DNA of 42,397 nucleotides from Sphaerotilus sp. (GCF_013299175.1 NZ_JAAFKF010000024.1:1-42397), one strand, 5' to 3'. Positions 31,101 to 40,656 are shown, counted from the stretch's first letter. Numbers and translations: made by a program. The notes: generated from the letters alone by a model not told the origin.

Positions 31101-31643
31101 ATGATGAACAACCTGCTCGCCCTTGCCCGCGGCATGGACTGGATCAGCGACCGCTTCGGCGTCGTCGCGAAATGGGCCGTCCTCGCCTCCTGCCTGATCA
31201 GCGCCGGCAACGCCGTGATCCGCTATTTCTTCAACATCAGCTCCAACGGCTGGCTCGAAATCCAGTGGTACCTGTTCGCCGCCTGCGTGATGCTGGGCGC
31301 GGCGCAGGTGCTGCGGGTCAACGAGCACGTCCGCGTGGACCTGCTCTACGGCCGCCTGACCAGCCGTGGTCAGGTCTGGGTGGATCTGTGCGGGCTGGTG
31401 TGTTTCCTGCTGCCCGTGATCGGGGTGCTGGCCTGGATGACCTGGGATCTGTTCCTCGGCAAGTTCGTTTCGGGCGAGATGTCCAACAACGCCGGCGGCC
31501 TGGTGCGCTGGCCGGCGGTGCTGATGCTGCCGGTCGGCTTCGCGCTGGTCTGGCTGCAGGCGCTGGCCGAAATCGTCAAGCGCGTGGCCTGGCTGCGCGG
31601 CGAATTCGAGATGGACACCCACTACGAAAGACCCCTGCAATGA
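31101..31643 (+). CDS. TRAP transporter small permease subunit (DctQ)
   Basis: 180 residues with four hydrophobic helices, the DctQ layout; NISSNGWLEIQWYLFAACVMLGAA and VNEHVRVDLLYGRL are typical. ATG 31101 gives the natural N-terminus; the frame is open to 30990 but that stretch lacks family content. A small hairpin (GCGAC 31076-31080 / GTCGC 31089-31093) covers the GGAG upstream. Overlaps the DctM gene by 4 bases. The periplasmic DctP subunit is not nearby. Confidence 0.92.
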   Translation: MMNNLLALARGMDWISDRFGVVAKWAVLASCLISAGNAVIRYFFNISSNGWLEIQWYLFAACVMLGAAQVLRVNEHVRVDLLYGRLTSRGQVWVDLCGLVCFLLPVIGVLAWMTWDLFLGKFVSGEMSNNAGGLVRWPAVLMLPVGFALVWLQALAEIVKRVAWLRGEFEMDTHYERPLQ

Positions 31644-33133
31644 GCATGGAGCACTTCCCGCCCCTGATGTTCCTGGGGCTGATCCTCATCATGCTGATCG
31701 GGTTTCCGGTCGCCTTCTCGCTCGCCACGCTGGGTCTGGGCTGCGGCCTGTACGCGATCCACATGGGCTGGTTCCCCCAGGCCTTCCTGTCGAACGTGCC
31801 GTTGAACATCTTCGGCATCCTCTCGAACGACCTGCTGCTGGCGATCCCCTTCTTCACGCTGATGGGCGCGCTGCTGGAGAAATGCGGCCTGGCCGAGGAC
31901 ATGCTCGACTCGATGGGGCAGCTCTTCGGCCCGGTCAAGGGCGGACTGGGCTACTCGGTCATCATCGTCGGCTTCATCCTGGGCGCCATCACCGGCACCG
32001 TGGCCGGTCAGGTGATCGCCATGGCGATGATCTCGCTGCCCGTGATGATGCGCTACGGCTACAACATGCGCTACGCGACCGGCGTGCTGGCGGCGTCTGG
32101 CACCATCACCCAGTTGGTGCCACCCTCGCTGGTGCTGGTGGTGATGGCCGACCAGCTCGGCAAGCCGGTGGGTGACATGTACAAGGGCGCCTGGGGTCCG
32201 TCGATCCTGCAGATCCTCATCTTCATCGCCTACACCTTCCTGGTAGCGAAGTTCAAGCCGGAATGGGTGCCCGGCGTGCCCAAGGAGGCCCGCACCCTCC
32301 AGGGCTGGGCGCTGTGGGCCAAGTGCCTGCGCGGCATCATTCCTTCGGCCGTCCTGATCTTTGCCGTGCTGGGCAGCATGGGCGGTCTGCCGGGGCTGGA
32401 CACCGCCATCTGCACGCCGACCGAGGCTGGCGCGATGGGTGCGGTCGGGGGGTTGATCCTGGCCGCCATGCACCGCCGCCTGAGCTGGTCGCTGCTGGGA
32501 GAGGCCGTGCTGGGCACCATGCGCCTGACCGCCATGGTCGTGTTCATCCTCATCGGCTCGCGGATGTTCTCGCTGGTCTTCCTGGGCGTGGACGGCGGCG
32601 TGTGGATCGAGCACCTGCTGACAGGCTTGCCGGGTGGCCAGGTCGGCTTCCTGCTCGTGGTCAACGTGTTCATCTTCTTCCTGGCCTTCTTCCTCGACTT
32701 CTTCGAGATCGCCTTCATCATCCTGCCGATGCTGGGGCCGGTGGCCGACAAGCTGGGGATCGACATGGTCTGGTTCGGCGTGCTGCTGTGCGTGAACATG
32801 CAGACCTCGTTCATGCACCCGCCCTTCGGTTTCGCGCTGTTCTACCTGCGCGGCATCTCGGACACGCTGTTCAAGAACGGTGCCATCCCGCGCAAGGTCG
32901 AATCCCGCGACATCTACATGGGCTCGATCCCCTGGGTGATCATGCAGCTCGTGCTGGTGGTCGTCGTGATCTTCTTCCCGGCGACAGTGACCTCCTTCCT
33001 CGACAAGCCGGTCGTGGTGGACGAGAGCAAGGCCACCGAGCTGCTGCAGGACGTGGACCGCGGTACCAAGGCGGACAACAACGACGACGCGATCAAGGCC
33101 ATGCAGGAGTCCAGCAAGGGCGACAAGAAATAG
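31640..33133 (+). CDS. TRAP transporter large permease subunit (DctM)
   Basis: 497 residues with about 12 hydrophobic helices, slightly longer than usual because of a C-terminal hydrophilic tail (about the last 45 residues, rich in Asp and Lys). The conserved GAITGTVAGQVIAMAMISLPVM and TPTEAGAMGAVGG blocks fit the ion-transporter superfamily. The transporter takes up an organic acid or other carboxylate with sodium; the substrate is unknown. The start ATG overlaps the DctQ stop (ATGA). Confidence 0.95.
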   Translation: MSMEHFPPLMFLGLILIMLIGFPVAFSLATLGLGCGLYAIHMGWFPQAFLSNVPLNIFGILSNDLLLAIPFFTLMGALLEKCGLAEDMLDSMGQLFGPVKGGLGYSVIIVGFILGAITGTVAGQVIAMAMISLPVMMRYGYNMRYATGVLAASGTITQLVPPSLVLVVMADQLGKPVGDMYKGAWGPSILQILIFIAYTFLVAKFKPEWVPGVPKEARTLQGWALWAKCLRGIIPSAVLIFAVLGSMGGLPGLDTAICTPTEAGAMGAVGGLILAAMHRRLSWSLLGEAVLGTMRLTAMVVFILIGSRMFSLVFLGVDGGVWIEHLLTGLPGGQVGFLLVVNVFIFFLAFFLDFFEIAFIILPMLGPVADKLGIDMVWFGVLLCVNMQTSFMHPPFGFALFYLRGISDTLFKNGAIPRKVESRDIYMGSIPWVIMQLVLVVVVIFFPATVTSFLDKPVVVDESKATELLQDVDRGTKADNNDDAIKAMQESSKGDKK

Positions 33134-33169
33134 CCGCCAGCAGCGCCCCCGTCCTGGCCCTGCTGCAGG

Positions 33170-33206
33170 GGCGCGCATTCGTTGATAAGCTCACGGAATG
33201 CGCGCC
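33170..33206. promoter_or_regulatory. perfect 11-bp inverted repeat over the efflux-operon start codon
   Basis: GGCGCGCATTC (33170-33180) and GAATGCGCGCC (33196-33206) are exact complements separated by 15 bases. The ATG of the outer-membrane factor gene (33198-33200) is in the right arm. It could be an operator, or an RNA hairpin that masks the start codon. No T-tract follows. Confidence 0.75.
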
Positions 33207-34634
33207 TCTGTTTCTTTCCGCTTGCGACCACCCGCCATGCTGGCCGTCACGGTCGCCAGCCTCGGCCTGCTGACCGGTTGCAGCACGACACCCCCGCCAC
33301 TGCCGCCCCCGGCATCGGCTGCAGCCACCGCCCCGGTCTGGCACGCCCCGCTGCCGCACGCCGGTGATCCCGGCCAGCTCGTGTCCTGGTGGGCGCAGTT
33401 CGATGACCCGCTGCTGCCCGTGCTGATCGACGAGGCGCAGACCGCCCACCCCGTGCTCGTGCAGGCGCTGGCCCGCATCCAGCAGGCACGGTCCGGCCTG
33501 CGGGTCGCGGCCTCTGCCGGCTGGCCCACCATCGGCGCCAACGTGCAAGCCCAGCGCAGCTCCGGCGTCGCCACCGGTTTCAGCCCCGCCAGCCAGACCA
33601 GCGCGGTCGTCGATGCAGGCTGGGAGATCGATCTCTTCGGCGGTGTGCGCCACAGCGTCGAGGCCGCCCGCTCGCGGGCCGAACAGGCCGAACTCGGCTG
33701 GCACGCGGCGCGGGTGTCGCTGGCGGCCGAGGTGGCGCAGACCTACACCGGCTTGCGGGCCTGCGAGGCTGCCGTGGCGCTGTTCACCCGCGAAGCCGAC
33801 TCGCTCGGCCGCAGCAGCGCGCTGGTGCAGAAAAAGGCCGACGTCGGCTTCGAGGCACCGGCCAACGCCCGGCTCGCGCTCGCCTCCGCTGCACAGGCCC
33901 GCGACCGCGTCACCGTGCAGCAGACCGAATGCGCGCTACTGGTGCAGGCGCTGGTGGTGCTGACCGGCGCCGAGGAACCCGCCTTGCGCGAACGGCTCGC
34001 CACGCGCACCGCCCGGCTGCCGCAACCCGCTGCGTTCGCGCTGACCACGCTGCCCGCCGCGGTGCTGGCGCAGCGGCCGGACCTCGCCGCGGCCGAACGC
34101 GAGCTGCAGGCCAGCGCCGCCGACGTGGGCGTGGCCGAGGCGGCACGCTGGCCCCAGTTGACGGTCGGCGGCAACCTGGGCATCGGCCTGGTGCGCAGCG
34201 GCGGTGGCACCTCGGACGCCGTGACCTGGGGCTTCGGGCCGAACCTGTCGCTGCCGATCTTCAACCGCGGCCGCTTGCAGGCGCAGGCCGACGCCGCCCG
34301 CGCCCGCTACGACGAGGCCCGTGCCGGCTACGCGCTGAAGCTGCGGCAGGCGGTGCGCGAAGTCGAGGAAGCCTTGCTGCGCCTGGACGCCAGCCACCGC
34401 CGCGAGGCCGACGCCCGCACCGCCGCCGAAGGCTTGCGCAGCTTCCTCGTCAGCACCGAAGAACGCGCCCGCCTCGGCGCCGCCAGCGTCCTCGACACCG
34501 AAGACGCCCGCCGCCTGACGCTCTCCGCCGAATCGGCACTGCTGGCCCTGCAGCGCGAGCAAGTCAGCGCTTGGATCAGCCTGTACCGCGCCATTGGCGG
34601 CGGCTGGACCCGCGACCACCACACCCCTTCGTGA
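33198..34634 (+). CDS. RND efflux outer-membrane factor, NodT/OprM family lipoprotein
   Basis: 478 residues. A signal peptide with lipobox LLTGC (Cys at about 28), then two outer-membrane-efflux domains. Hallmarks are WWAQFDDPLLPVLIDEA, DAGWEIDLFGGVRHSVEAAR, and RPDLAAAERELQASAADVGVAEAARWPQ. It would form the TolC-like exit duct for the RND pump encoded downstream. The start lies inside an inverted repeat with little ribosome binding site; ATG 33237 is a weaker alternative that lacks basic residues before the hydrophobic core. Confidence 0.92.
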   Translation: MRASVSFRLRPPAMLAVTVASLGLLTGCSTTPPPLPPPASAAATAPVWHAPLPHAGDPGQLVSWWAQFDDPLLPVLIDEAQTAHPVLVQALARIQQARSGLRVAASAGWPTIGANVQAQRSSGVATGFSPASQTSAVVDAGWEIDLFGGVRHSVEAARSRAEQAELGWHAARVSLAAEVAQTYTGLRACEAAVALFTREADSLGRSSALVQKKADVGFEAPANARLALASAAQARDRVTVQQTECALLVQALVVLTGAEEPALRERLATRTARLPQPAAFALTTLPAAVLAQRPDLAAAERELQASAADVGVAEAARWPQLTVGGNLGIGLVRSGGGTSDAVTWGFGPNLSLPIFNRGRLQAQADAARARYDEARAGYALKLRQAVREVEEALLRLDASHRREADARTAAEGLRSFLVSTEERARLGAASVLDTEDARRLTLSAESALLALQREQVSAWISLYRAIGGGWTRDHHTPS

Positions 34635-34642
34635 CACCCGCC

Positions 34643-35734
34643 ATGACCCAACGCTTCCCTTCCCACGTCACGCTGACGCTCGCGCTTGTCCTCGTCGCAT
34701 CCCTCTTCGCCCTGCCGGCGCAGGCCGCCGACGCACCCGCCTCCGCTGCGCCGAAAGCGGCGCTGACCGTTGCCGTCACCACGCCCCAGTCCGGCACGCT
34801 GCCCCAGTCGCTCACGGCCAACGGCAGCATCAGCGCCTGGCAGGACATCGTCATCGGCGCGGAAACCCAGGGGCTGCGGCTGGTCGAGGTCAACGTCCAG
34901 ATGGGCGACCGGGTGAAGAAAGGCCAGATCCTGGCACGCTTGCAGAGCGAAACCCTGGCCGCAGAACTTGCCGCCACCAAGGCCAGCCTCGCCGAAGCGG
35001 AAGCGACGCTCGCCGAAGCGCAGGCCAATGCCGACCGTGCCCGCGCCCTGCAACCCAGCGGCGCTCTGAGCACGCAGCAGATCCAGCAGTACACCACCGG
35101 CGAAGCCACCGCCCGCGCCCGGCTCCAGTCCGCCAAGGCCCGCCTCGCCGCCGACACCCTGCGCCTGAACCAGACCCACATCAAGGCGCCCGATGACGGC
35201 ATCATCAGCGTCAGGCTGGCCACCATGGGCGCCATCGCGCAACCGGGACAGGAGCTGTTCCGGCTGATCCGGCAAGGGCGGCTGGAGTGGCGCGCCGAAG
35301 TGCCCGCCGCCGACATGCACCGCATGCAGCCGGGGATGGCGGTCAAGGTCGTGCCCGCCGGGGGCAGCGCGATCGACGCCAAGGTGCGGATGCTCGCGCC
35401 GACCGTCGATCCGGCCACGCGCAACGGCCTCGTCTACGTCGATCTGCCCGCCGGCAATGCGGCGCGGCCGGGCATGTTCGCGCGCGGCGAGTTCGTGATC
35501 GGCCAGTCCAGCGCGCTGACGCTGCCGCAGACCGCCGTGCTGCTGCGCGACGGCTACAGCGTCGTCTTCCAGCTCGGCAAGGACAGCCGCGTGCAGCAGA
35601 CCAAGGTGCAGACTGGCCGGCGCCTGGGCGAGCGGGTCGAGGTGACGGGCGGGCTGGACGCCCATGCGCAGGTGGTCGCGCAGGGCGCTGGCTTCCTGGC
35701 CGACGGGGATCTCGTCAAGGTGGTGAAGCCATGA
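34643..35734 (+). CDS. RND efflux periplasmic adaptor (membrane fusion protein)
   Basis: 363 residues from ATG 34643 with a Sec signal peptide (ending PAQAAD). The lipoyl half-motif (GLRLVEVNVQMGDRVKKGQILARL), coiled-coil hairpin (Ala/Glu-rich, about 95-160) and the second lipoyl half (IKAPDDGIISVRLATMGAIAQPGQ) are clear, followed by the beta-barrel and proximal domains. It links the outer-membrane factor and pump. Open frame further upstream is antisense or out-of-frame shadow. The stop overlaps the pump gene start. Confidence 0.93.
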   Translation: MTQRFPSHVTLTLALVLVASLFALPAQAADAPASAAPKAALTVAVTTPQSGTLPQSLTANGSISAWQDIVIGAETQGLRLVEVNVQMGDRVKKGQILARLQSETLAAELAATKASLAEAEATLAEAQANADRARALQPSGALSTQQIQQYTTGEATARARLQSAKARLAADTLRLNQTHIKAPDDGIISVRLATMGAIAQPGQELFRLIRQGRLEWRAEVPAADMHRMQPGMAVKVVPAGGSAIDAKVRMLAPTVDPATRNGLVYVDLPAGNAARPGMFARGEFVIGQSSALTLPQTAVLLRDGYSVVFQLGKDSRVQQTKVQTGRRLGERVEVTGGLDAHAQVVAQGAGFLADGDLVKVVKP

Positions 35735-38700
35735 ACGTCTCCTCCTGGTCGATCCGCAACCCGATTCCCGCGATCCTGCTGTTCATCCTGCTCACGCTCG
35801 CCGGCCTGATGGGCTTCCGGGCGATGACGATCCAGAACTTCCCCGACATCGACCTGCCGACGGTGATGGTCACGGCCACCCTGCCCGGCGCCGCGCCCGC
35901 GCAGCTCGAAACCGAGGTCGCCCGCAAGCTCGAAAACGCCTTGGCCACGCTGAAGAGCGTCAAGCACATCTACACGCTGGTGAGCGACGGCGCCGTCACC
36001 GTCACGGTCGAGTTCAGGCTGGAGAAGCCCACGCAGGAAGCGGTGGACGACGTGCGCGACGCGGTGGCGCGGGTGCGCTCGGACCTGCCCGGCGACGTGC
36101 GCGACCCGGTGATCCAGAAGATGGACCTGGCCGGCGCACCCATCCTGACCTACACCGTCGCCTCCAGCCGGATGGACGACGAGGCGCTGAGCTGGTTCGT
36201 GGACAACACGATCACCAAGCAGATGCTGTCGGTGCGCGGCGTCGGCGCCGTGTCGCGGGTGGGCGGGGTGAGCCGCGAAGTGCGGGTGGAACTCGACCCG
36301 GCGCAGTTGCTCGCGCTCAACGCCACGGCCTCGGACGTGTCGCGCCAGTTGCGCCAGATCCAGCAGGACGCCCCCGGCGGACGCAGCGACGTGGGCGGCG
36401 CCGAGCAGGCCGTCCGCACGCTCGCCACCGTGCAGAGCGCCGAAGAGCTGGGGCGGCTGGAGATCGCGCTGTCGGATGGCCGCCATGTCCGGCTCGACCA
36501 GATCGCCCGCGTCCTGGACACGGTGGCCGAGCCGCGGGCGGTGGCGCTGCTGGACGGCAAGCCGGTGGTCGGTTTCGAGATCACGCGCTCCAAGGGCGCG
36601 GGCGAGGTGGCCATCGCGGCGGACGTGCGGGCGCGGGTCGCGGCGCTGCGCAAGACCCACCCCGACATCACCTTCACCGAGGCGTTCAACTTCGTCGATC
36701 CGGTGCAGGAGGGCTACGACGGCTCGATGCTGCTGCTCTACGAGGGCGCGGTCCTGGCGGTGATCGTGGTGTGGCTGTTCCTGCGCGACTGGCGGGCGAC
36801 GCTGGTGTCGGCGATCGCGCTGCCGCTGTCGGTGATCCCGACGTTCGCGGTGATGCACCTGCTGGGCTTCACGGTCAACGTGGTGACGCTGCTGAGCCTG
36901 TCGCTGGTGGTGGGCATCCTGGTGGACGACGCCATCGTCGAGATCGAGAACATCATGCGCCACCTCGCGATGGGCAAGACCCCGTTCGAGGCCGCCATGG
37001 AAGCCGCCGACGAGATCGGCATGGCGGTGATCGCGACGACCTTCACGCTGATCGCCGTGTTCCTGCCGACCGCGTTCATGAGCGGCATCCCGGGGAAATT
37101 CTTCGTCCAGTTTGGCTGGACGGCGGCGATCGCGGTGTTCTTCTCGCTGGTCGTGGCGCGGATGCTGACGCCGATGATGGCCGCCTACCTGCTGCGCCCG
37201 CCGAAGCACGCCGAGAAGCCGCCCGGCTGGATGGCGTGGTACCTGCGGTTGGCCGGCTGGTGCTTGAGACACCGCATCGTCACGACGCTGGCGACGGTGG
37301 CGTTTTTTGTCGGCTCGTTCGCCCTGGTGCCCTACCTGCCGACCGGCTTCATCCCGCCGGATGACCTGTCGCAGACGCAGGTGACGATCACGCTGCCGCC
37401 CGGCTCGACGCTGAAGGAAACCACCGCGCTGGCCGAGCAGGCGCGCCAGTTGGTCACGCGCAACCCGCATGTGAAGCTGGTCTACACGGCCATCGGTGGG
37501 GGCGCAGCCGGCTCCGATCCGTTCGCGCCACAGGGCGCGGCCAGCGTCGGCAAGGCCGTGCTGACCATCAACATGACACACCGCAAGCAGCGCGCCGGCA
37601 TCAGCAAGCAGGCCATCGAAGGCGAGTTGCGCAAGCTGGTCGAGGCGCTGCCCGGGGCGCGGGTGAAGGTCGGATTCGGCGGCTCGGCCGAGAAGTACAT
37701 CCTCGTGCTGGCCAGCGAAAACGGCGCCGTCCTGGCCGAACACGCCAAGGTGGTCGAGCGCGAGCTGCGCGGCCTCCCCGGCATCGGCAACGTCGTCTCC
37801 ACCTCCAGCCTCGTGCGGCCGGAGCTGATCGTGCGGCCGGATGCAGCGCGGGCGGCCGATCTGGGCGTGACGACCGCCGCCGTCGCCGACACGCTGCGGG
37901 TGGCGACGCGGGGCGACTACGACCAGGGGCTGGCCAAGCTGAACCTGTCACAGCGGCAAGTGCCGATCGTCGTGCGCTTGCCGGCCGAGGCACGGGCGGA
38001 CCTGGAACTGCTGAGCCGCCTGCCGGTGCCGGGGGCGCGCGGGCCGGTGCCGCTGTCGAGTGTCGCGACGCTGGAGATGGCGAGCGGCCCGGCGCAGATC
38101 GACCGCTACGACCGCCAGCGCAACATCAACTTCGAAATCGAGCTGAACGGCGTGCCGCTGGGCGAGGTCGAGCGGCTGGCGCAGGCGCTACCGAGCCTGA
38201 AGCACCTGCCGCCCGGCGTGATGCAGACCGCGGTGGGCGACGCCGAGGCGATGGGCGAGCTGTTCCAGAGCTTCTCGCTGGCGATGCTGACCGGCGTGCT
38301 GTGCATCTACATCGTGCTGGTGCTGCTGTTCAAGGACTTCATCCAGCCGGTGACGATCCTGGCGGCGCTGGTCCTGTCGATTCCGGGCGCGTTCCTGGCG
38401 CTGTTCGCCACGCACACGGCGCTGTCGATGCCGTCGATGATCGGGCTGATCATGCTGATGGGCATCGCGACGAAGAACTCGATCCTGCTGGTGGACTACG
38501 TCGTGCTGGCGCGGCGCGACCACGGCCTGAACCGCTGGGACGCCGTGCTCGACGCCTGCCGCAAGCGGGCGCGGCCGATCGTGATGACGACCATCGCGAT
38601 GGGCGCGGGGATGATGCCGATCGCGCTGGGGCTGGGGGTCGATCCGAGTTTCCGGGCGCCGATGGCGATCGTGGTGATCGGGGGGCTGATCACGTCCACG

Positions 38701-38793
38701 TTCCTGAGCCTGCTGGTGATTCCCGTGGTGTTCACCTATGTGGACGACGGAATGGGACTGGTGGGGCGGGTGTTGCGGCGCCGGCCCTTGTAG
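35731..38793 (+). CDS. RND efflux transporter, AcrB/HAE1-like family
   Basis: 1020 residues with the twelve-helix RND layout. The proton relay pair is visible in VVGILVDDAIVEIEN (Asp-Asp at about 399-400). The start is NVSSWSIRNPIPAILLF. The two large periplasmic loops are present. Overlaps the adaptor stop by 4 bases. The subfamily has a second half with NSILLVDYVVLARRDHG, the usual cytoplasmic-side motif. The substrate cannot be told from sequence; drugs, dyes or metals are possible, though the lack of metal-type motifs favours organic compounds. The product is complete. A short GCCC/GGGC hairpin follows the stop but lacks a T-tract. Confidence 0.95.
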   Translation: MNVSSWSIRNPIPAILLFILLTLAGLMGFRAMTIQNFPDIDLPTVMVTATLPGAAPAQLETEVARKLENALATLKSVKHIYTLVSDGAVTVTVEFRLEKPTQEAVDDVRDAVARVRSDLPGDVRDPVIQKMDLAGAPILTYTVASSRMDDEALSWFVDNTITKQMLSVRGVGAVSRVGGVSREVRVELDPAQLLALNATASDVSRQLRQIQQDAPGGRSDVGGAEQAVRTLATVQSAEELGRLEIALSDGRHVRLDQIARVLDTVAEPRAVALLDGKPVVGFEITRSKGAGEVAIAADVRARVAALRKTHPDITFTEAFNFVDPVQEGYDGSMLLLYEGAVLAVIVVWLFLRDWRATLVSAIALPLSVIPTFAVMHLLGFTVNVVTLLSLSLVVGILVDDAIVEIENIMRHLAMGKTPFEAAMEAADEIGMAVIATTFTLIAVFLPTAFMSGIPGKFFVQFGWTAAIAVFFSLVVARMLTPMMAAYLLRPPKHAEKPPGWMAWYLRLAGWCLRHRIVTTLATVAFFVGSFALVPYLPTGFIPPDDLSQTQVTITLPPGSTLKETTALAEQARQLVTRNPHVKLVYTAIGGGAAGSDPFAPQGAASVGKAVLTINMTHRKQRAGISKQAIEGELRKLVEALPGARVKVGFGGSAEKYILVLASENGAVLAEHAKVVERELRGLPGIGNVVSTSSLVRPELIVRPDAARAADLGVTTAAVADTLRVATRGDYDQGLAKLNLSQRQVPIVVRLPAEARADLELLSRLPVPGARGPVPLSSVATLEMASGPAQIDRYDRQRNINFEIELNGVPLGEVERLAQALPSLKHLPPGVMQTAVGDAEAMGELFQSFSLAMLTGVLCIYIVLVLLFKDFIQPVTILAALVLSIPGAFLALFATHTALSMPSMIGLIMLMGIATKNSILLVDYVVLARRDHGLNRWDAVLDACRKRARPIVMTTIAMGAGMMPIALGLGVDPSFRAPMAIVVIGGLITSTFLSLLVIPVVFTYVDDGMGLVGRVLRRRPL

Positions 38794-38824
38794 CCCGGTA
38801 ATTGGGCGTGATGCGCCGACAAGA

Positions 38825-39874
38825 TCAGGTTGAACTGGATGTTCGGCGGCCGTTCAGAATCGGCAGTTTCATCTCGACAAAGTGTATCAGGGGCAAACAA
38901 GTCATCAGTACAAGACACGAGATAGTCGCGGAAATCACCAGGTTGTAGTGCAGGCTGAAGGCATTCATGATTGACAAAAAGAGCCCGGTCACTGCAGCGT
39001 GCAATCCCAGAATGACAATGGTGCCACGAGATACTTGAATGATCGACTCGGGTTCCATAATTCTGGACAGCACTGTCGCCAGGCAGATTACTGCCAAAAT
39101 CCCAGAAATGCCACCCGCATAGAAAAGAATAGGCGAATTTCCGTAGACCATGCCATTGATGTCCACTCTTCCGTTTGTCATCGCAACCGCCACCGTCACC
39201 GACAGAAACCCAAGCATTGCCATGAAGGCAAGTGGTCCACTTCGGGCGTTGAAGACCTTTGCAACGCCATGCAACGACTTTGCGCGGGAACAATAATATC
39301 CGATGGCATAGAAGGGCAAGGCCATGATGGAACTGTCAACAGACCACAGCAGATCTGCTCCAGTTCGTGATTGGAAATACTGCCCAACCGCCAAGAACAG
39401 CACTGATGCAGCGACAAGCGCGCCGCTCTTAAGGCTGCACAGCATGGAAAATATGATGCTGGTTTCAAAAACTCCAACCAAGAACCACAGTGGTATGTTG
39501 ATCATGGTCGAAAGGTCGGTGTGGTAGCCCACACCGAGCAGCATTCCGAAAAATGGCCTGACAAATGCTTCCTGGAAAAAATTACTGTGATCGTATATCT
39601 CCGGGTGCCGCATGAATCCCACAAAGAACCACCATACCCAAGTGATCAGGTAGAAGATTGCATAGGGTATGAGCAAGCGCGAAACACCAAACCTGGCAGT
39701 TTCCAGGACTGATTTCGGCTTCAGCAAGAACCCGGACAAGAAGAAGAAAAGAGGCATGTGGAATGCATATATCACATTCGTGACTGCCACGTTTCCGCCT
39801 GGCAGATGCCCAAAGACCACAAGCCAAATCCCTATTGCCCTCGCCCAATCTATCCAACCCTTTCTTTCTGACAC
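38825..39874 (-). CDS. acyltransferase family protein (acyltransferase 3)
   Basis: 349 residues, GTG start at 39874 with GAGGG 7 bases upstream. About ten hydrophobic helices; the N-terminal DWARAIGIWLVVFGHLPGG and FHMPLFFFLSGFLLKPK are the acyltransferase-3 (OafA/NodX-like) signature. The enzyme would O-acetylate a surface sugar in the inner membrane. Base composition is clearly lower in GC than the genes to the left, indicating recent acquisition. It is the first gene past the RND operon and abuts the integron cassette region, but no attC site follows its stop, so it is not obviously a cassette. Confidence 0.85.
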   Translation of the reverse strand: MSERKGWIDWARAIGIWLVVFGHLPGGNVAVTNVIYAFHMPLFFFLSGFLLKPKSVLETARFGVSRLLIPYAIFYLITWVWWFFVGFMRHPEIYDHSNFFQEAFVRPFFGMLLGVGYHTDLSTMINIPLWFLVGVFETSIIFSMLCSLKSGALVAASVLFLAVGQYFQSRTGADLLWSVDSSIMALPFYAIGYYCSRAKSLHGVAKVFNARSGPLAFMAMLGFLSVTVAVAMTNGRVDINGMVYGNSPILFYAGGISGILAVICLATVLSRIMEPESIIQVSRGTIVILGLHAAVTGLFLSIMNAFSLHYNLVISATISCLVLMTCLPLIHFVEMKLPILNGRRTSSST

Positions 39875-39973
39875 TATTCAACCCTCAATCAGCTTGGTTA
39901 ATCAATATACACATACACAGGACTTACACGAAGAGCATTTCTGGTAAATTACTTGGCGGCAATTACCCAAGAC

Positions 39974-40489
39974 TCATGCCGCGCGTGCAAACAAAGACCA
40001 ATCATGCACGCAGAATCCATGGATAGGTGTAATCGAATGTTCTGCAGGCTCGACTTCCATTGCAATGATCGCCAGACCCGCAATATAGTCACCGGCCACG
40101 TCAACGCGGTAGTACATGTCATCGCCGCTATCGTATGCGAGCGGTTCAATCCGAGAAACTGTTGCCAGTGGTGCGCCGATTTTCGCTTCGCCATACGCTC
40201 CCGTGTACCCGGTCCAAACATAAATGCAAGCCAGAAGGCCGGTGCCTGTGAAGTCTAGCCGGACAGTATCTGGGCCAAAGTAGATGCTTGAACCACCGTC
40301 TTCTCGGAATCCATCGATGCGAAGAACTCCGGTGTTCTGCTTGATCTCCCGCACAAGATTGAATCCAGCGTAGTAGCGAACGACTTTTGCCTCGGCAAAG
40401 TCAGCAGCGTATTCTTGAAAGAGGCTGCCAATTTTGAAGCCTGCGGCGGTTTTGCCAGCCTCAATTGGTGCGTCGAGATTGATGTGCAT
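39974..40489 (-). CDS. cassette-encoded hypothetical protein
   Basis: 171 residues from ATG 40489 (AGGA 6 bases upstream); in-frame ATG 40555 lies closer to the cassette core and is the alternative. The pattern (MHINLDAPIEAGKTAAGFKIG, YYAGFNLVREIKQNTGVLRI, IYFGPDTVRLDFTG, PLAYDSGDDMYYRVD) is reminiscent of small hypothetical or immunity-like proteins often seen in cassettes and polymorphic toxin loci, but I cannot name a family. No attC site follows its stop, so it may be the last cassette with a lost attC. Confidence 0.65.
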   Translation of the reverse strand: MHINLDAPIEAGKTAAGFKIGSLFQEYAADFAEAKVVRYYAGFNLVREIKQNTGVLRIDGFREDGGSSIYFGPDTVRLDFTGTGLLACIYVWTGYTGAYGEAKIGAPLATVSRIEPLAYDSGDDMYYRVDVAGDYIAGLAIIAMEVEPAEHSITPIHGFCVHDWSLFARAA

Positions 40490-40573
40490 CTGAGTCCTAG
40501 CGAATGAAAGGGCCAAGACCTGTGGTGCAAGGCGCAAGGATATTCGGCTTGACATCGAAAACTTCGTCGTGCG

Positions 40574-40640
40574 AGCCAACTTGGTTGTTCCGCCCACTGC
40601 GGACCCGCACGGTGGGTGGTGTGGGGGCTGGGAGTTAGAT
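40574..40640 (-). mobile_element. attC site (67 bp)
   Basis: On the minus strand it starts with ATCTAAC (R'', 40640-40634) and ends with GTTGGCT (R', 40580-40574). Between them CCACCCAC and GTGGGCGG pair (one G:T) around a GTGCGGGTCCGCA loop region. R' deviates from GTTRRRY at one base. It follows the stop of the ORF at 40657 by 17 bases. Confidence 0.7.
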
Positions 40641-40656
40641 ACTCCCGGCTACCCGA

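Noticed and set aside
38794..38824. GCCCGGTAATTGGGC hairpin as an attC or a terminator
   Set aside because: The 4-bp stem and missing GTTRRRY core do not fit attC, and no T-tract follows. It may only be a weak hairpin after the RND operon.
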